Positions 23,432 through 32,914 of a stretch of DNA of 53,774 nt are shown here, piece by piece. The notes below the pieces were generated by a model, which saw only the letters and a program-made list of their open reading frames with translations, did no database searches and was not told where the DNA came from. Numbering within the stretch: position 1 is the stretch's first letter; every line of letters begins with the position of its first letter. This DNA comes from Gammaproteobacteria bacterium (GTDB taxonomy: Bacteria; Pseudomonadota; Gammaproteobacteria; Pseudomonadales; Azotimanducaceae). Location of the stretch: assembly GCA_030433075.1 (NCBI GenBank), contig JAUILI010000010.1, forward strand, positions 1-53,774, given 5' to 3'. The translations under genes were made by a program, and so were the position numbers.

Positions 23432-24433
23432 ATGGCACGATCCGTCACCGAATTCCTGACGCCGAAAAATATCCAGGTTCAGGAAGTCAGCAAGACCCGT
23501 GCGAAGGTAACGCTCGAGCCTCTCGAGCGCGGCTTCGGTCATACCCTTGGGAATACGCTTCGCCGCATTCTGCTCTCCTCCATGCCCGGCTGTGCCGTCA
23601 CGGACGTGCAGATCGATGGCGTGCAACATGAGTACAGCGCGATTGAAGGGGTGCAGGAAGACGTCATCGAGATCCTTCTGAACCTCAAGGGGCTGGCCGT
23701 GCGTATGCATGGCGCCGACGAAGCCACCCTGACGCTGTCCAAGAGCGGCGCCGGTGAGGTGACGGCCGCGGATCTCCAGCTCCCGCAGGACGTGGAACTG
23801 GTGAACCCGGAGCACCACATCGCGACGCTGAACAGCGGCGGTAAGCTCAAGATGGAAATCCGCGTGGCGCGGGGTCGGGGCTATGAGCCCGCCGATGCGC
23901 GCCGCGGGGACGAGGAAGAAACGCGTCCCATCGGCGTGCTTCTTCTCGATGCAACCTTCAGCCCGATCTACCGCGTTGCCTACAGCGTGGAAGCGGCTCG
24001 GGTTGAGCAGCGCACGGACCTCGACAAGCTGATCATCGACCTCGAGACCAACGGTACCATCGAGCCCGAGGAAGCGATTCGTCGCGCTGCTACGATCCTT
24101 CAGCAGCAGCTGGCCGTGTTCGTGGACCTTGAAGGTCAGGCGGAGCCCGCAGCGGCGGAAAGCGAAGAGCAGATCGATCCGATCCTGCTTCGTCCCGTCG
24201 ACGACCTCGAGCTCACCGTGCGTAGCGCCAACTGCCTCAAGGCAGAGAACATTTACTACATCGGCGATCTGATCCAGCGCACGGAAGTGGAGCTGCTCAA
24301 GACGCCGAACCTGGGCAAGAAATCGCTCACGGAAATCAAGGACGTGCTTGCCTCCCGGGGCCTTTCCCTGGGGATGCGCCTGGACAGCTGGCCGCCCGCA
24401 AGCCTTAAGAAGGATGACAAAGCGATCGCCTAA
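23432..24433 (+). CDS. rpoA: RNA polymerase alpha subunit
   Basis: Alpha subunit, 333 residues. The N-terminal dimerisation domain shows [20 protein letters not shown], the segment that contacts beta. The C-terminal DNA- and activator-binding domain is intact with [20 protein letters not shown] and [19 protein letters not shown], including the arginine and asparagine used for UP-element DNA contacts. Sits between rpsD and rplQ as in most bacteria. Confidence 0.99.
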   Translation: MARSVTEFLTPKNIQVQEVSKTRAKVTLEPLERGFGHTLGNTLRRILLSSMPGCAVTDVQIDGVQHEYSAIEGVQEDVIEILLNLKGLAVRMHGADEATLTLSKSGAGEVTAADLQLPQDVELVNPEHHIATLNSGGKLKMEIRVARGRGYEPADARRGDEEETRPIGVLLLDATFSPIYRVAYSVEAARVEQRTDLDKLIIDLETNGTIEPEEAIRRAATILQQQLAVFVDLEGQAEPAAAESEEQIDPILLRPVDDLELTVRSANCLKAENIYYIGDLIQRTEVELLKTPNLGKKSLTEIKDVLASRGLSLGMRLDSWPPASLKKDDKAIA

Positions 24434-24466
24434 GCGTCGCCCCTAAGCGTCAAGGAAACCGAAGTC

Positions 24467-24880
24467 ATGCGTCACCGTAAAAGTGGTCGTCAGCTCAATC
24501 GCAACAGCTCGCATCGGACGGCGATGTTCCGCAACATGGCCGTGTCGCTGATCGAGCATGAGGTGATCAAAACCACTCTGCCCAAGGCGAAGGAGCTTCG
24601 CCGGGTCGCAGAGCCCCTGATCACCCTGGCTAAGGAAGACTCCGTGGCCAACCGCCGCTTGGCCTTCAGCCGGACCCGGAGCAAGGAAGCCGTGGGCAAG
24701 CTCTTCACCGAGATTGGTCCGCGCTACGCCGAGCGACCCGGGGGCTACACGCGCATCCTGAAGTGCGGCTTCCGCGCCGGGGATGCGGCGCCCATGGCGC
24801 TCATCGAGCTGGTGGATCGTCCCATGCCCGATCTCGACGATGTCGAGGATGAGGCCGTGGAGATGGAAGACGAGGCCTAA
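24467..24880 (+). CDS. rplQ: 50S ribosomal protein L17
   Basis: L17, 137 residues (E. coli 127). It starts [17 protein letters not shown], with blocks [20 protein letters not shown] and [20 protein letters not shown]. The C-terminus has an acidic extension ([17 protein letters not shown]) beyond the common core. Last gene of the alpha operon, closed by the terminator at 24907. Confidence 0.98.
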   Translation: MRHRKSGRQLNRNSSHRTAMFRNMAVSLIEHEVIKTTLPKAKELRRVAEPLITLAKEDSVANRRLAFSRTRSKEAVGKLFTEIGPRYAERPGGYTRILKCGFRAGDAAPMALIELVDRPMPDLDDVEDEAVEMEDEA

Positions 24881-24906
24881 GCGCTTCCCTTCCTTCGAAG
24901 CAAAAA

Positions 24907-24930
24907 ACGGCGCCTGCGGGCGCCGTTTTT
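24907..24930. terminator. bidirectional terminator between rplQ and uvrA
   Basis: ACGGCGCC (24907-24914), a TGCG loop and GGCGCCGT (24919-24926) form a perfect 8-bp stem, preceded by an A-run and followed by a T-run. It can stop transcription of the alpha operon and, on the other strand, of uvrA, which ends 19 bp away. Confidence 0.9.
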
Positions 24931-24948
24931 CGTTGCGGGGCAGGGCCG

Positions 24949-27804
24949 CTAGGCGGCCCGGCGGCGCTTGGGCTTCAGGTAGGGCCCGAGGAAGCGCCCC
25001 GTAATGGACGCAGGATTAGCCGCCACCGCTTCCGGCGTGCCCTCAGCAATGATTTGCCCGCCCCCGGAACCGCCCTCGGGACCGAGATCGAGAATCCAAT
25101 CCGCGGTCTTGATGACGTCGAGGTTGTGCTCAATCACCACCACCGTATTGCCGTGATCGCGCAGGCGGTGAAGGACCTCTAGGAGCAGCTCTATGTCCTG
25201 GAAGTGCAGCCCCGTCGTGGGCTCGTCCAAGATATAGAGCGTGTTGCCCGTATCGCGCTTCGAGAGCTCCCGCGCCAGCTTCACGCGCTGGGCCTCGCCC
25301 CCGGAGAGGGTGGTGGCGCTCTGGCCCAGGCGCACGTAGCTGAGGCCCACATCCATGAGGGTTTGGAGCTTTCGGGCCAGCACGGGAATGGCGGAGAAGA
25401 AGTCGAGCCCTTCCTCCACGGTCATCTCGAGCACTTCATTGATGTTCTTGCCCTTGTACTGCACCTCTAGGGTTTCCCGGTTGTAGCGCTTGCCCTTACA
25501 GGCATCGCAGACCACGTAGATATCCGGGAGGAAGTGCATCTCGACCTTAATGAGCCCATCGCCCTGGCAGGCCTCGCAGCGGCCCCCCTTAACGTTGAAG
25601 CTGAAGCGCCCGGGCTTGTAGCCCCGGGTGCGCGCTTCACTGGTTTGGGCGAAGAGCTCTCGAATCGGCGTAAAGAGGCCGGTGTAGGTGGCGGGGTTCG
25701 AGCGTGGCGTACGGCCGATGGGGCTTTGGTCGATATCCACCACCTTGTCCAAATGCTCGAGCCCATCGATGCGGTCATGGGCCGCGGGGGTGAGGGCCGT
25801 GGCGCCGTTTAGGGCCGTGGCCGCCGCCGGGTAAAGCGTGTGGTTGATCAGCGTCGACTTGCCCGAGCCGGAAACCCCGGTGATGCAGGTCATGAGGCCC
25901 AGGGGAAGGCGTCCGGTGACATCCCGGAGATTGTTGCCCGAGGCGCCCTTGATGGTGAGCCAGCGCTTGTCCTTGGGCTCATTTCGCACTTTGGGGACCG
26001 CAATGGCTCGGCGCCCGGACAGATAGGCGCCGGTGAGGGATTCGGTACTCTTGGCAATCTCCGCGGGCTTGCCGGCGGCCACGATCGCGCCGCCGTGAAC
26101 CCCGGCGCCGGGGCCGATATCAATGACGTAGTCCGCGGCGCGGATCGCGTCCTCGTCGTGCTCCACCACCAGCACCGTATTTCCAAGGTCCCGGAGGTGG
26201 GTCAGGGTAGCGAGGAGCCGCTCGTTATCCCGCTGGTGTAACCCAATGGAGGGCTCGTCAAGGACGTAAAGCACGCCCACGAGCCCGGCGCCAATCTGGC
26301 TGGCGAGGCGAATGCGTTGGGCTTCGCCCCCCGAGAGGGTGTCCGCGGAGCGCTCGAGGGTGAGGTAGTTCAGCCCCACGTCGACCAAGAAGCGCAGCCG
26401 AGCGCGGATCTCCTTGAGGATCTTGTCGGCAATTTCCCCGCGCTTCCCCTCGAGGGCCAGGCCGTCGAAATAGGCCGCGGCGTCGGCGATGGAATCGTGG
26501 GTGATGGCGGGGAGGGTGCGCCCTTCTAGGAATACGGCCCGGGCCTCGCGGCGTAGGCGCGTTCCCCGGCAGGCGTCGCAAGGGGCCACGGACATGAAGC
26601 GCGCGAGGTTTTCCCGAACCATGTTCGAGTCCGTTTCCCGGTAGCGGCGCTCCATGTTCGGCACCACGCCCTCGAAGGGGTATTCCCGGCGGATGACGCT
26701 GCCGCGCTCCGTTCGATAGCTAAAGTTGATTTCCGTAGCGCCTGATCCCTGGAGGATGATGTCCCGGTGCTTTTTGCTCAGGGAATCGAAGGGCGCGTCG
26801 AGATCGAAGCCGTAGTGCTTGGCCACGGCGGAAAGCAGGTGAAAATAGTAGACGTTGCGCCGGTCCCAGCCCTGAATGGCCCCTTCGCTAAGGGCCAGGC
26901 TGCCATCGGGGATCACTCGCTTGGCGTCGATGAACTGCCGCACCCCCAGACCGTCGCAGCTTGGGCAGGCGCCGGCGGGGTTGTTGAAGGAGAACAGGCG
27001 CGGCTCCAGTTCGCTCAAGCTATAGCCGCACTGGTGGCAGGCGAAGTGGGACGAGAAGACGATGGGATCTCCGTCGCCGTTGGGATTCTCATCCATGGTG
27101 AGTACCCAGGCGTTCCCCTGGGCCAGCTCCAGGGCGGTCTCGAAGGACTCCGCGAGGCGCTGCTCAAGGCCGGCCTTCACCCGGAAGCGGTCCACCACGA
27201 CCTCAATGCTGTGTTTGCGCTTCTTATCGAGGCTGGGGCGGTCGTCGAGATCGAACACTTCGCCGTCGATGCGCGCACGCACGAAGCCTCCGGCGGTCAA
27301 GGATTTGAACACCGGCAGGTGTTCCCCCTTACGGCCATCGACCACCGGCGCCAGCAGCATGGCCCGGGTCCCCTCGGGCAGGGCCATGACGTGATCCACC
27401 ATCTGGCTTACCGTTTGCGCCGCCAGGGGCGTGTCGTGATCCGGGCAGCGCGGCTCCCCGACCCGAGCAAAAAGCAGGCGGAGATAGTCGTAGATCTCCG
27501 TGATCGTGCCCACCGTCGACCGCGGGTTGTGGGAGGTGGATTTCTGCTCGATGGAGATCGCCGGGGACAGCCCCTCGATGTAGTCCACGTCCGGCTTTTC
27601 CATCATGGAAAGGAACTGCCGGGCGTAGGCCGAAAGGGACTCTACGTAGCGCCGCTGCCCTTCAGCGTAGAGCGTATCGAAGGCTAGGGAGGATTTGCCC
27701 GACCCCGACAGGCCGGTGATGACAATGAGTTTGTCCCGGGGCAGGTCGAGGTCAATGTTCTTCAAATTATGGGTGCGAGCACCGCGAATACTGATGCTAT
27801 CCAT
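24949..27804 (-). CDS. uvrA: excinuclease ABC subunit A
   Basis: UvrA, 951 residues (E. coli 940), the damage sensor of nucleotide excision repair that loads UvrB. The start is the ATG at 27804 ([20 protein letters not shown]); an in-frame extension to 27876 is not family-like. It has two ABC ATPase units with Walker A motifs [12 protein letters not shown] and [12 protein letters not shown], two LSGGEAQR signatures, and zinc clusters including CEACQGDG with [10 protein letters not shown]. It is divergent from ssb, as in E. coli. No LexA box (CTGT-N8-ACAG) is visible upstream. Confidence 0.98.
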   Translation of the reverse strand: MDSISIRGARTHNLKNIDLDLPRDKLIVITGLSGSGKSSLAFDTLYAEGQRRYVESLSAYARQFLSMMEKPDVDYIEGLSPAISIEQKSTSHNPRSTVGTITEIYDYLRLLFARVGEPRCPDHDTPLAAQTVSQMVDHVMALPEGTRAMLLAPVVDGRKGEHLPVFKSLTAGGFVRARIDGEVFDLDDRPSLDKKRKHSIEVVVDRFRVKAGLEQRLAESFETALELAQGNAWVLTMDENPNGDGDPIVFSSHFACHQCGYSLSELEPRLFSFNNPAGACPSCDGLGVRQFIDAKRVIPDGSLALSEGAIQGWDRRNVYYFHLLSAVAKHYGFDLDAPFDSLSKKHRDIILQGSGATEINFSYRTERGSVIRREYPFEGVVPNMERRYRETDSNMVRENLARFMSVAPCDACRGTRLRREARAVFLEGRTLPAITHDSIADAAAYFDGLALEGKRGEIADKILKEIRARLRFLVDVGLNYLTLERSADTLSGGEAQRIRLASQIGAGLVGVLYVLDEPSIGLHQRDNERLLATLTHLRDLGNTVLVVEHDEDAIRAADYVIDIGPGAGVHGGAIVAAGKPAEIAKSTESLTGAYLSGRRAIAVPKVRNEPKDKRWLTIKGASGNNLRDVTGRLPLGLMTCITGVSGSGKSTLINHTLYPAAATALNGATALTPAAHDRIDGLEHLDKVVDIDQSPIGRTPRSNPATYTGLFTPIRELFAQTSEARTRGYKPGRFSFNVKGGRCEACQGDGLIKVEMHFLPDIYVVCDACKGKRYNRETLEVQYKGKNINEVLEMTVEEGLDFFSAIPVLARKLQTLMDVGLSYVRLGQSATTLSGGEAQRVKLARELSKRDTGNTLYILDEPTTGLHFQDIELLLEVLHRLRDHGNTVVVIEHNLDVIKTADWILDLGPEGGSGGGQIIAEGTPEAVAANPASITGRFLGPYLKPKRRRAA

Positions 27805-28008
27805 GGGGCGTCTCTTGGCGAAAGGGCAGGGCGCGGGCCGGGGGAACGCGGGCGAGGGGGACACTCCGGTGCGCAATCCCCCACGATACGTGCCGCGTTG
27901 GATGGCGGCAAGGGACGTTCATGCCGAGAGCAGAACGGGAAATCTCCTCTCCTTAGGGAGAGCGCCTGAGGTACACTGGCTTCACACGTTTAAGCACTGG
28001 AGGACACC

Positions 28009-28485
28009 ATGGCCCGCGGGATTAACAAGGTCATTCTTATCGGCAATTTAGGGGTCGATCCGGAAACCCGCTACACCCAGGGGGGGGCGCCGGTGACCAA
28101 CTTCCGCCTTGCCACGAGTGAGCAATGGCGCGACAAGCAAAGCAATGAAAACCGGGAGCGCACGGAGTGGCACTCCGTGGTGTGCTTTGGCCGCCTTGCG
28201 GAAATCGCCGGTGAGTATCTGCGCAAAGGCTCTAAGGTTTTCGTGGAAGGGTCCCTGCGCACCAGCTCCTGGGAAAGCGATGGGCAAACGCGCTACAAAA
28301 CGGAAATCATCGCTAACGACATGCAAATGCTCGATAGCCGCGGCGGCGGAATGGGTGGGGGCATGGGGGGTGAGGGCATGGGTAGCGGAGCCCCGGCGCC
28401 GCAGCGTAGCGCGCCCCGGGCGGCCCCGGAGCCTGTCGCCAATCCCGACACCATGGATGACTTCGACGACGACATCCCCTTCTAG
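28009..28485 (+). CDS. ssb: single-stranded DNA-binding protein
   Basis: SSB, 158 residues, coats ssDNA in replication, recombination and repair. The N-terminal OB-fold begins [19 protein letters not shown] and includes [21 protein letters not shown] glycine- and proline-rich linker follows, and the end DFDDDIPF is the acidic tip that recruits partner proteins. CTGGAGG precedes the ATG. A CTCTCC-TTA-GGGAGAG repeat lies about 50 bp upstream of the gene. Confidence 0.98.
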   Translation: MARGINKVILIGNLGVDPETRYTQGGAPVTNFRLATSEQWRDKQSNENRERTEWHSVVCFGRLAEIAGEYLRKGSKVFVEGSLRTSSWESDGQTRYKTEIIANDMQMLDSRGGGMGGGMGGEGMGSGAPAPQRSAPRAAPEPVANPDTMDDFDDDIPF

Positions 28486-28515
28486 ACCGCGCACCCTCTG
28501 CGCACGGTAAGGAAG

Positions 28516-28546
28516 AGCCCAGGCTTCGGTCTGGGCTTTTTCTTTT
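28516..28546 (+). terminator. rho-independent terminator of ssb
   Basis: AGCCCAG (28516-28522), an 8-nt loop containing TTCG, CTGGGCT (28531-28537), then TTTTCTTTT. It lies 31 bp after the ssb stop and before the end of the convergent uppP gene. Confidence 0.88.
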
Positions 28547-28569
28547 GGGCTTTCGCTTTAGGTCAGGTT

Positions 28570-29382
28570 TTAGGCCAGGCCGAGGGCTAGGAGGGCGAAA
28601 AGCAGGCACGCTAGCAGTAGGCGGTAGATCACAAAGGGCATCATGCCCACCTTCGCGACCCAGCGCAGAAAGGCCTTGATCACGAGGCCCGCGGCCAGCG
28701 CGGAGGCGACGAGGCCCAGGGCCATGAGATCCCAGGGCACGGGATCGGGGCTTTCCAGGAGGTCCTTGCTGGCCAGGAGGCCGGCGCCGGCAATGGTCGG
28801 CAAGGAGAGCAAAAAGGAAAAGCGCGCGCTGCTTTCCCGGTCGAGGCCGAGGGCTAGGGCGGCGGTCATGGTGATGCCCGAGCGCGACGTGCCGGGAATG
28901 AGGGCAAGGCACTGGGCCAGGCCAATGCATAGCGCGCCGCGAAGGCTGAGGGCCCCCAAGGGGTGGGTTTCGGTGTGGGGTCTTCGGTCGGCCACGCCGA
29001 GGAGGAGGCCAAAGGCCAGTGTGCTGCTGGCAATCACCGCAACGCTGCGCAGCTCCGCTTCAATCCAGTCCTTGAGCGTAAAGCCCACCAGCACCACGGG
29101 CAGGGTGGCCAGCACCAGCGCCAGGGCCAAGCGGCCGTCCTCCGTCAGGCGGCGCTGCCGCAGGCTGTCCCAGGCGCCGAGGGTGAGGGCCGTGACGTCC
29201 TGGCGTAGCAGCCAAAGGCAGGCGCTGAGCGTGCCCACGTGCACCGCGACATCGAAGGCGAGGCCCTGATCGGGCCAGCCCAGCAGCTGGGAGGGCAGGA
29301 TCAGGTGCGCGGAGGAAGAAACGGGGAGGAATTCCGTGATGCCCTGGATCAGCGCGAGCGCCAGAGCTTGAAGGCTATCCAT
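28570..29382 (-). CDS. uppP: undecaprenyl-diphosphatase
   Basis: UppP/BacA, 270 residues, a polytopic inner-membrane enzyme that removes a phosphate from undecaprenyl diphosphate, recycling the lipid carrier for peptidoglycan and related polymers. Signature blocks are ALIQGITEFLPVSSSAHL (residues 10-27) and IPGTSRSGITM in the second half, which hold the catalytic residues of the family. Loss or overexpression of this family alters bacitracin tolerance in other bacteria. Transcribed alone on the minus strand, convergent with ssb. Confidence 0.96.
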   Translation of the reverse strand: MDSLQALALALIQGITEFLPVSSSAHLILPSQLLGWPDQGLAFDVAVHVGTLSACLWLLRQDVTALTLGAWDSLRQRRLTEDGRLALALVLATLPVVLVGFTLKDWIEAELRSVAVIASSTLAFGLLLGVADRRPHTETHPLGALSLRGALCIGLAQCLALIPGTSRSGITMTAALALGLDRESSARFSFLLSLPTIAGAGLLASKDLLESPDPVPWDLMALGLVASALAAGLVIKAFLRWVAKVGMMPFVIYRLLLACLLFALLALGLA

Positions 29383-29444
29383 GGCTTTGCGTTTTCCCTT
29401 GGGGTCGTGGCACGGTGCGCGCAGTTTACCGGGATCTGACTGCC

Positions 29445-30062
29445 ATGACCGCTCTGTCCGCCGTTCCCATCTTTCCGCTCCATGCCGTGCTCTTTCCCGA
29501 GGGCAAGCTGCCGCTACGGATCTTTGAGCCCCGCTACCTCGAGCTGGTGAAGCGATCCCTGAAGGCCGATGCCCCCTTCGTGATTGCGGCCCTGCTCAGC
29601 GGGCAGGAGGTGCTCTCGGGGGCACCGGAGGATGCGCTCCCCCGGGTTGCCCCCGTGGCCTGCCTGGTGCGGATCGTCGATTTTGATGCCCTGGCCGACG
29701 GCACCTTGGGCATTACCGTGGCCGGGGAGGGGCGGGTGCGCATCGATCGCACCTGGGAAGGGCCGGGGCGGCTCCTCGAGGGGGATCTTACGGCGCTCGA
29801 GCCCTGGCCCACGGTGCCGCCCCGATCGGATCAGGAACCCCTGCTTCAGGTGCTCGCACAGCTGCTTGAGCATCCCGCCGTGGAAAAGCTCGGACCGGTG
29901 GTGCGCTGGGAGGAGGCCTGGTCCGTAGCCGCCCGCCTCACGGAGCTGCTGCCCTTTACTCCGGGGTTCAAGCAGGCGCTCCTTGCCGAAGCTGATCCGC
30001 TGCAGATGCTCGATGCCGTGGGGCTCGAGCTTGATGAGCTTCGGGAAGCGGACGGGGCCTAG
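29445..30062 (+). CDS. stand-alone LON substrate-binding domain protein
   Basis: 205 residues from the ATG at 29445 (MTALSAVPIFPLHAVLFPEG); an in-frame GTG at 29415 would add 10. The whole protein corresponds to the N-terminal substrate-recognition domain of Lon proteases (PLRIFEPRYLELVKRSL near the start), without ATPase or protease parts. Such single-domain proteins are widespread in proteobacteria, and their role is not established. It is divergent from uppP and 54 bp upstream of proA. A TATACT box (30072-30077) lies between it and proA, without a clear -35. Confidence 0.85.
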   Translation: MTALSAVPIFPLHAVLFPEGKLPLRIFEPRYLELVKRSLKADAPFVIAALLSGQEVLSGAPEDALPRVAPVACLVRIVDFDALADGTLGITVAGEGRVRIDRTWEGPGRLLEGDLTALEPWPTVPPRSDQEPLLQVLAQLLEHPAVEKLGPVVRWEEAWSVAARLTELLPFTPGFKQALLAEADPLQMLDAVGLELDELREADGA

Positions 30063-30116
30063 AGGGGCGGCTATACTCCGCGCCACGCAGGCACGGGACA
30101 TTAAGGAGAGGGCACG

Positions 30117-31376
30117 GTGGAGTCACTGGCCACGGTTTTTCAGGAAACGGCAACGCGCGCTCGGGAGGCCGCCCGGGCCATTGCCCGGGCGTCCGCAGGG
30201 CAGAAAAACGCCGCCCTCCACGCCATGGCAGACCGCATCCATGGGGCTCGGGCCCAGCTCAAGGCGGCGAACGCCGAGGACTTGGCCGCGGGGGAGGCCC
30301 GGGGCCTCGACGCGCCCATGCTCGATCGCCTTCGCCTTGATGACGCCGCGCTTGACCGAATGATCGAGGGGCTTCGGCAGATCGCCGCCCTCCCTGATCC
30401 GGTCGGGTCCGTGCGCGACCTCTCCTACCGCCCCTCGGGCATTCAGGTGGGGCGCATGCGCGTGCCCCTGGGGGTCGTGGGGATCATTTTCGAATCCCGC
30501 CCCAACGTCACCGTCGATGCGGCAGCGCTGTGCTTTAAGTCTGGCAATGCGTGCGTGCTTCGCGGGGGGTCGGAGGCCAACGCCAGTAACCGGGCGCTGG
30601 CGGCCCTCCTTGGAGAGGTGCTGGAAGCTCAGGGCTTGCCCGCGGCCGTGATTACGCTCATCGAGAGCACGGACCGCGCCATGGTGGATTACATGGTGGC
30701 GGCGGAAGGGCTCATTGACGTGCTCATTCCCCGAGGGGGCAAGGGACTGATTGAGCGCATCTCCAAAGCGGCGCGCATCCCCGTGCTGAAGCACTTGGAC
30801 GGCAATTGCCATCTCTATGTGGATGCGGGCGCCGATCATGCGATGGCGGAGGCGCTCGTGCTCAACAGCAAGACCCATCGCTATGGGGTCTGCAACGCGC
30901 TAGAGACCTTATTGGTCCACGAAGCGGAGGCGGGCACGTTTCTGCCCCGGGTGGCTGCGAGCCTCGAGGCTAAGGGCGTGGCCCTTCGGGGCTGCCCCGA
31001 GGTCTGTGCTCAGGTGCCGAGCGCGACCGCCGCGACGGAAGACGACTGGTATGAGGAATACCTCGGACCGGTCCTCGCGATTCGGGTGGTGCCAAACCTC
31101 GACGAGGCCATGGCGCACATCGCCCGCTACGGGTCCGCGCACACGGACACCATCGTCACCCAGGACTACGCGCGGGCTCAGCGCTTCCTGGCGGAGGTGG
31201 ATTCGGCGTCCGTGATGGTGAATGCGAGCACCCGCTTCGCCGACGGCTTCGAGTTTGGCCTCGGGGCGGAGATCGGTATTTCCACGGACAAGCTCCACGC
31301 CCGGGGCCCCGTCGGCCTAGAGGGGCTCACCACGGAAAAGTTCATTGTCTATGGATCGGGCCAAATCCGTCGCTAG
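30117..31376 (+). CDS. proA: glutamate-5-semialdehyde dehydrogenase (gamma-glutamyl phosphate reductase)
   Basis: ProA, 419 residues, reduces gamma-glutamyl phosphate to glutamate-5-semialdehyde with NADPH, the second step of proline synthesis. GTG start at 30117 behind AAGGAGAG. Aldehyde-dehydrogenase fold with [20 protein letters not shown] and the catalytic cysteine C259 in [15 protein letters not shown]. proB is not in the window. The nadD start overlaps the 3' end by 26 nt, so the two are co-transcribed. Confidence 0.97.
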   Translation: MESLATVFQETATRAREAARAIARASAGQKNAALHAMADRIHGARAQLKAANAEDLAAGEARGLDAPMLDRLRLDDAALDRMIEGLRQIAALPDPVGSVRDLSYRPSGIQVGRMRVPLGVVGIIFESRPNVTVDAAALCFKSGNACVLRGGSEANASNRALAALLGEVLEAQGLPAAVITLIESTDRAMVDYMVAAEGLIDVLIPRGGKGLIERISKAARIPVLKHLDGNCHLYVDAGADHAMAEALVLNSKTHRYGVCNALETLLVHEAEAGTFLPRVAASLEAKGVALRGCPEVCAQVPSATAATEDDWYEEYLGPVLAIRVVPNLDEAMAHIARYGSAHTDTIVTQDYARAQRFLAEVDSASVMVNASTRFADGFEFGLGAEIGISTDKLHARGPVGLEGLTTEKFIVYGSGQIRR

Positions 31377-32022
31377 CGGGCCCCGGCCCCTGCTTTTGCT
31401 CTACGGCGGCGCCTTCGATCCGGTGCATCGGGGCCATCTGGCCATGGCTGCGGGGGCCTGGGCGGCCACCGGCGCCGACCGTCTGTATTTCCTGCCCGCA
31501 GGCCAGTCTCCCTTTAAAGCTTCGGGCCACGCGTCGGCGGCGCACCGCCTGGCCATGCTTCAGCAGGCCCTGGCGGCCGTGCCCGGCGCGGAAATTGACG
31601 ATCAGGAGCTCCATCGTGCCGGGCGCTCCTACACCGTCGAGACCCTTCGGGTCCTTCGGACGCGCCTCGGCGAAGACGTCGCGCTGGTCTGGCTGCTTGG
31701 CGCGGATGCAGCGGCCGGGCTGCCCCGGTGGCACGAAGCATCTGCGCTGCCGCAGCTGGCCCACGTGCTGGTGGTGGCGCGGCCGGGCAGCCCCCTCCCG
31801 GACCTTGGGGAAGGGCCCGAGCCCCGCTTTAAGCGCTGCGCCCCGGAGGCGTTCCGAACGGCGGCGGCGGGCTGCTGGGCGTCGCTGGATCTTGGCGCCT
31901 ACCCGGAGGCCTCGCAGAGCATTCGAGCCCGCCTGGCCGCGGGGGAGGCGGTCGACGATTTGCTCCCCCCGGCGGTGTCATCCTATATTGCGGCCCAGGG
32001 GTTGTACGGACCCCCCGCCTAA
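31351..32022 (+). CDS. nadD: nicotinate-nucleotide adenylyltransferase
   Basis: NadD, 223 residues, joins ATP and nicotinate mononucleotide to form deamido-NAD. The nucleotidyltransferase motif [11 protein letters not shown] is at residues 19-29, and [11 protein letters not shown] supplies the C-terminal ATP-site block. The ATG at 31351 lies inside proA; a TTG at 31345 is also in frame. No strong ribosome-binding site is seen, suggesting coupling to proA. It leads the conserved nadD-rsfS-rlmH run. Confidence 0.95.
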   Translation: MDRAKSVASGPRPLLLLYGGAFDPVHRGHLAMAAGAWAATGADRLYFLPAGQSPFKASGHASAAHRLAMLQQALAAVPGAEIDDQELHRAGRSYTVETLRVLRTRLGEDVALVWLLGADAAAGLPRWHEASALPQLAHVLVVARPGSPLPDLGEGPEPRFKRCAPEAFRTAAAGCWASLDLGAYPEASQSIRARLAAGEAVDDLLPPAVSSYIAAQGLYGPPA

Positions 32023-32043
32023 GCCGGCCACTGCGGAGACTGC

Positions 32044-32394
32044 ATGACGCCAGCCAACCTTCGGGACCTCGTGGTAACCGCGTTAGACGATGGTAAGGGC
32101 CAGGATATTCTGGCCCTTGACGTTTCTGAGGCCAGTAGCATCACCGATTTCATGGTGCTGGTATCGGGCACCTCCTCGCGCCATGTGAAATCCCTAGTCG
32201 ATCACGTCGTGCGCCATGCTAAGGCCCAGGGGGAGACGCCTATTGGCGTGGAAGGCGGGCAGGACCTCGACTGGGTGCTCGTGGACCTGGGGGATGTGCT
32301 CGTTCACGTCATGCAGGACGAGGCCCGGCGCTTCTATGACCTCGAGCGACTCTGGGCCCTGCCGGCGATCGAACAGCCCCAGGAACTGCTCTAG
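32044..32394 (+). CDS. rsfS: ribosome silencing factor
   Basis: RsfS (YbeB/Iojap family), 116 residues, binds L14 and blocks subunit joining when nutrients are short. Recognised by [20 protein letters not shown] and by [19 protein letters not shown], and by its position between nadD and rlmH. Its target L14 is encoded at 16243 in the same window. Confidence 0.95.
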   Translation: MTPANLRDLVVTALDDGKGQDILALDVSEASSITDFMVLVSGTSSRHVKSLVDHVVRHAKAQGETPIGVEGGQDLDWVLVDLGDVLVHVMQDEARRFYDLERLWALPAIEQPQELL

Positions 32395-32399
32395 CTCCC

Positions 32400-32870
32400 G
32401 TGCGCCTGCATCTGTGCGCCGTGGGGCAGCGCGTGCCTGCCTGGGTCGAGGCGGGCTTTCAGGAATATGCCGGACGGCTTCGCGGGCAGCATCGCCTGGA
32501 CCTCACCACCGTCCCCGCGGCGGATCGCAAGAACCAGCGGGGCGTGGCGGCTTGGCAGGCCTGGGAGGCCACGCGCCTCCGCGCGGCGGCGCCCCCGGGC
32601 ACGGCCGTGGTACTGGACGAGCGGGGCCGTAGCCTCACCACCAAGGCTCTGGCCACGCGCCTTGAGCACTGGGCCAGCGCCGGAGCGCCGGTGGTGTTCT
32701 TTGTGGGCGGTGCCGATGGCTTAGATCCGGAACTCAAGGCCGAAGCTGTCGATGCGTGGTCCCTCTCCCCCCTAACCCTCCCCCATGCCATGGTTCGGGT
32801 GGTAATGGCGGAGGCGCTTTATCGCGCGATCAGCCTTTTGGAGGGACACCCCTACCACCGAGGGGAGTAA
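32400..32870 (+). CDS. rlmH: 23S rRNA (pseudouridine1915-N3)-methyltransferase
   Basis: RlmH, 156 residues, a SPOUT methyltransferase that methylates pseudouridine 1915 in helix 69 of 23S rRNA using SAM. GTG start at 32400, 5 nt after rsfS. The knotted SAM site is visible as VFFVGGADGLDPEL and the C-terminal LPHAMVRVVMAEALYRA then EGHPYHRGE. Length matches E. coli RlmH (155). Confidence 0.96.
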   Translation: MRLHLCAVGQRVPAWVEAGFQEYAGRLRGQHRLDLTTVPAADRKNQRGVAAWQAWEATRLRAAAPPGTAVVLDERGRSLTTKALATRLEHWASAGAPVVFFVGGADGLDPELKAEAVDAWSLSPLTLPHAMVRVVMAEALYRAISLLEGHPYHRGE

Positions 32871-32914
32871 ACTGACGGCCCGAGCAGCGCCGTAGCACGA
32901 GGTGGCTTTCAACC

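Noticed and set aside
26767-27687. A plus-strand open frame of 306 codons inside uvrA
   Set aside because: Lies wholly antisense to conserved UvrA coding sequence and has no family features.
30072-30077. TATACT as a proA promoter
   Set aside because: Good -10 match but no -35 at a workable distance and no TGn extension; mentioned only within the neighbouring gene entry.
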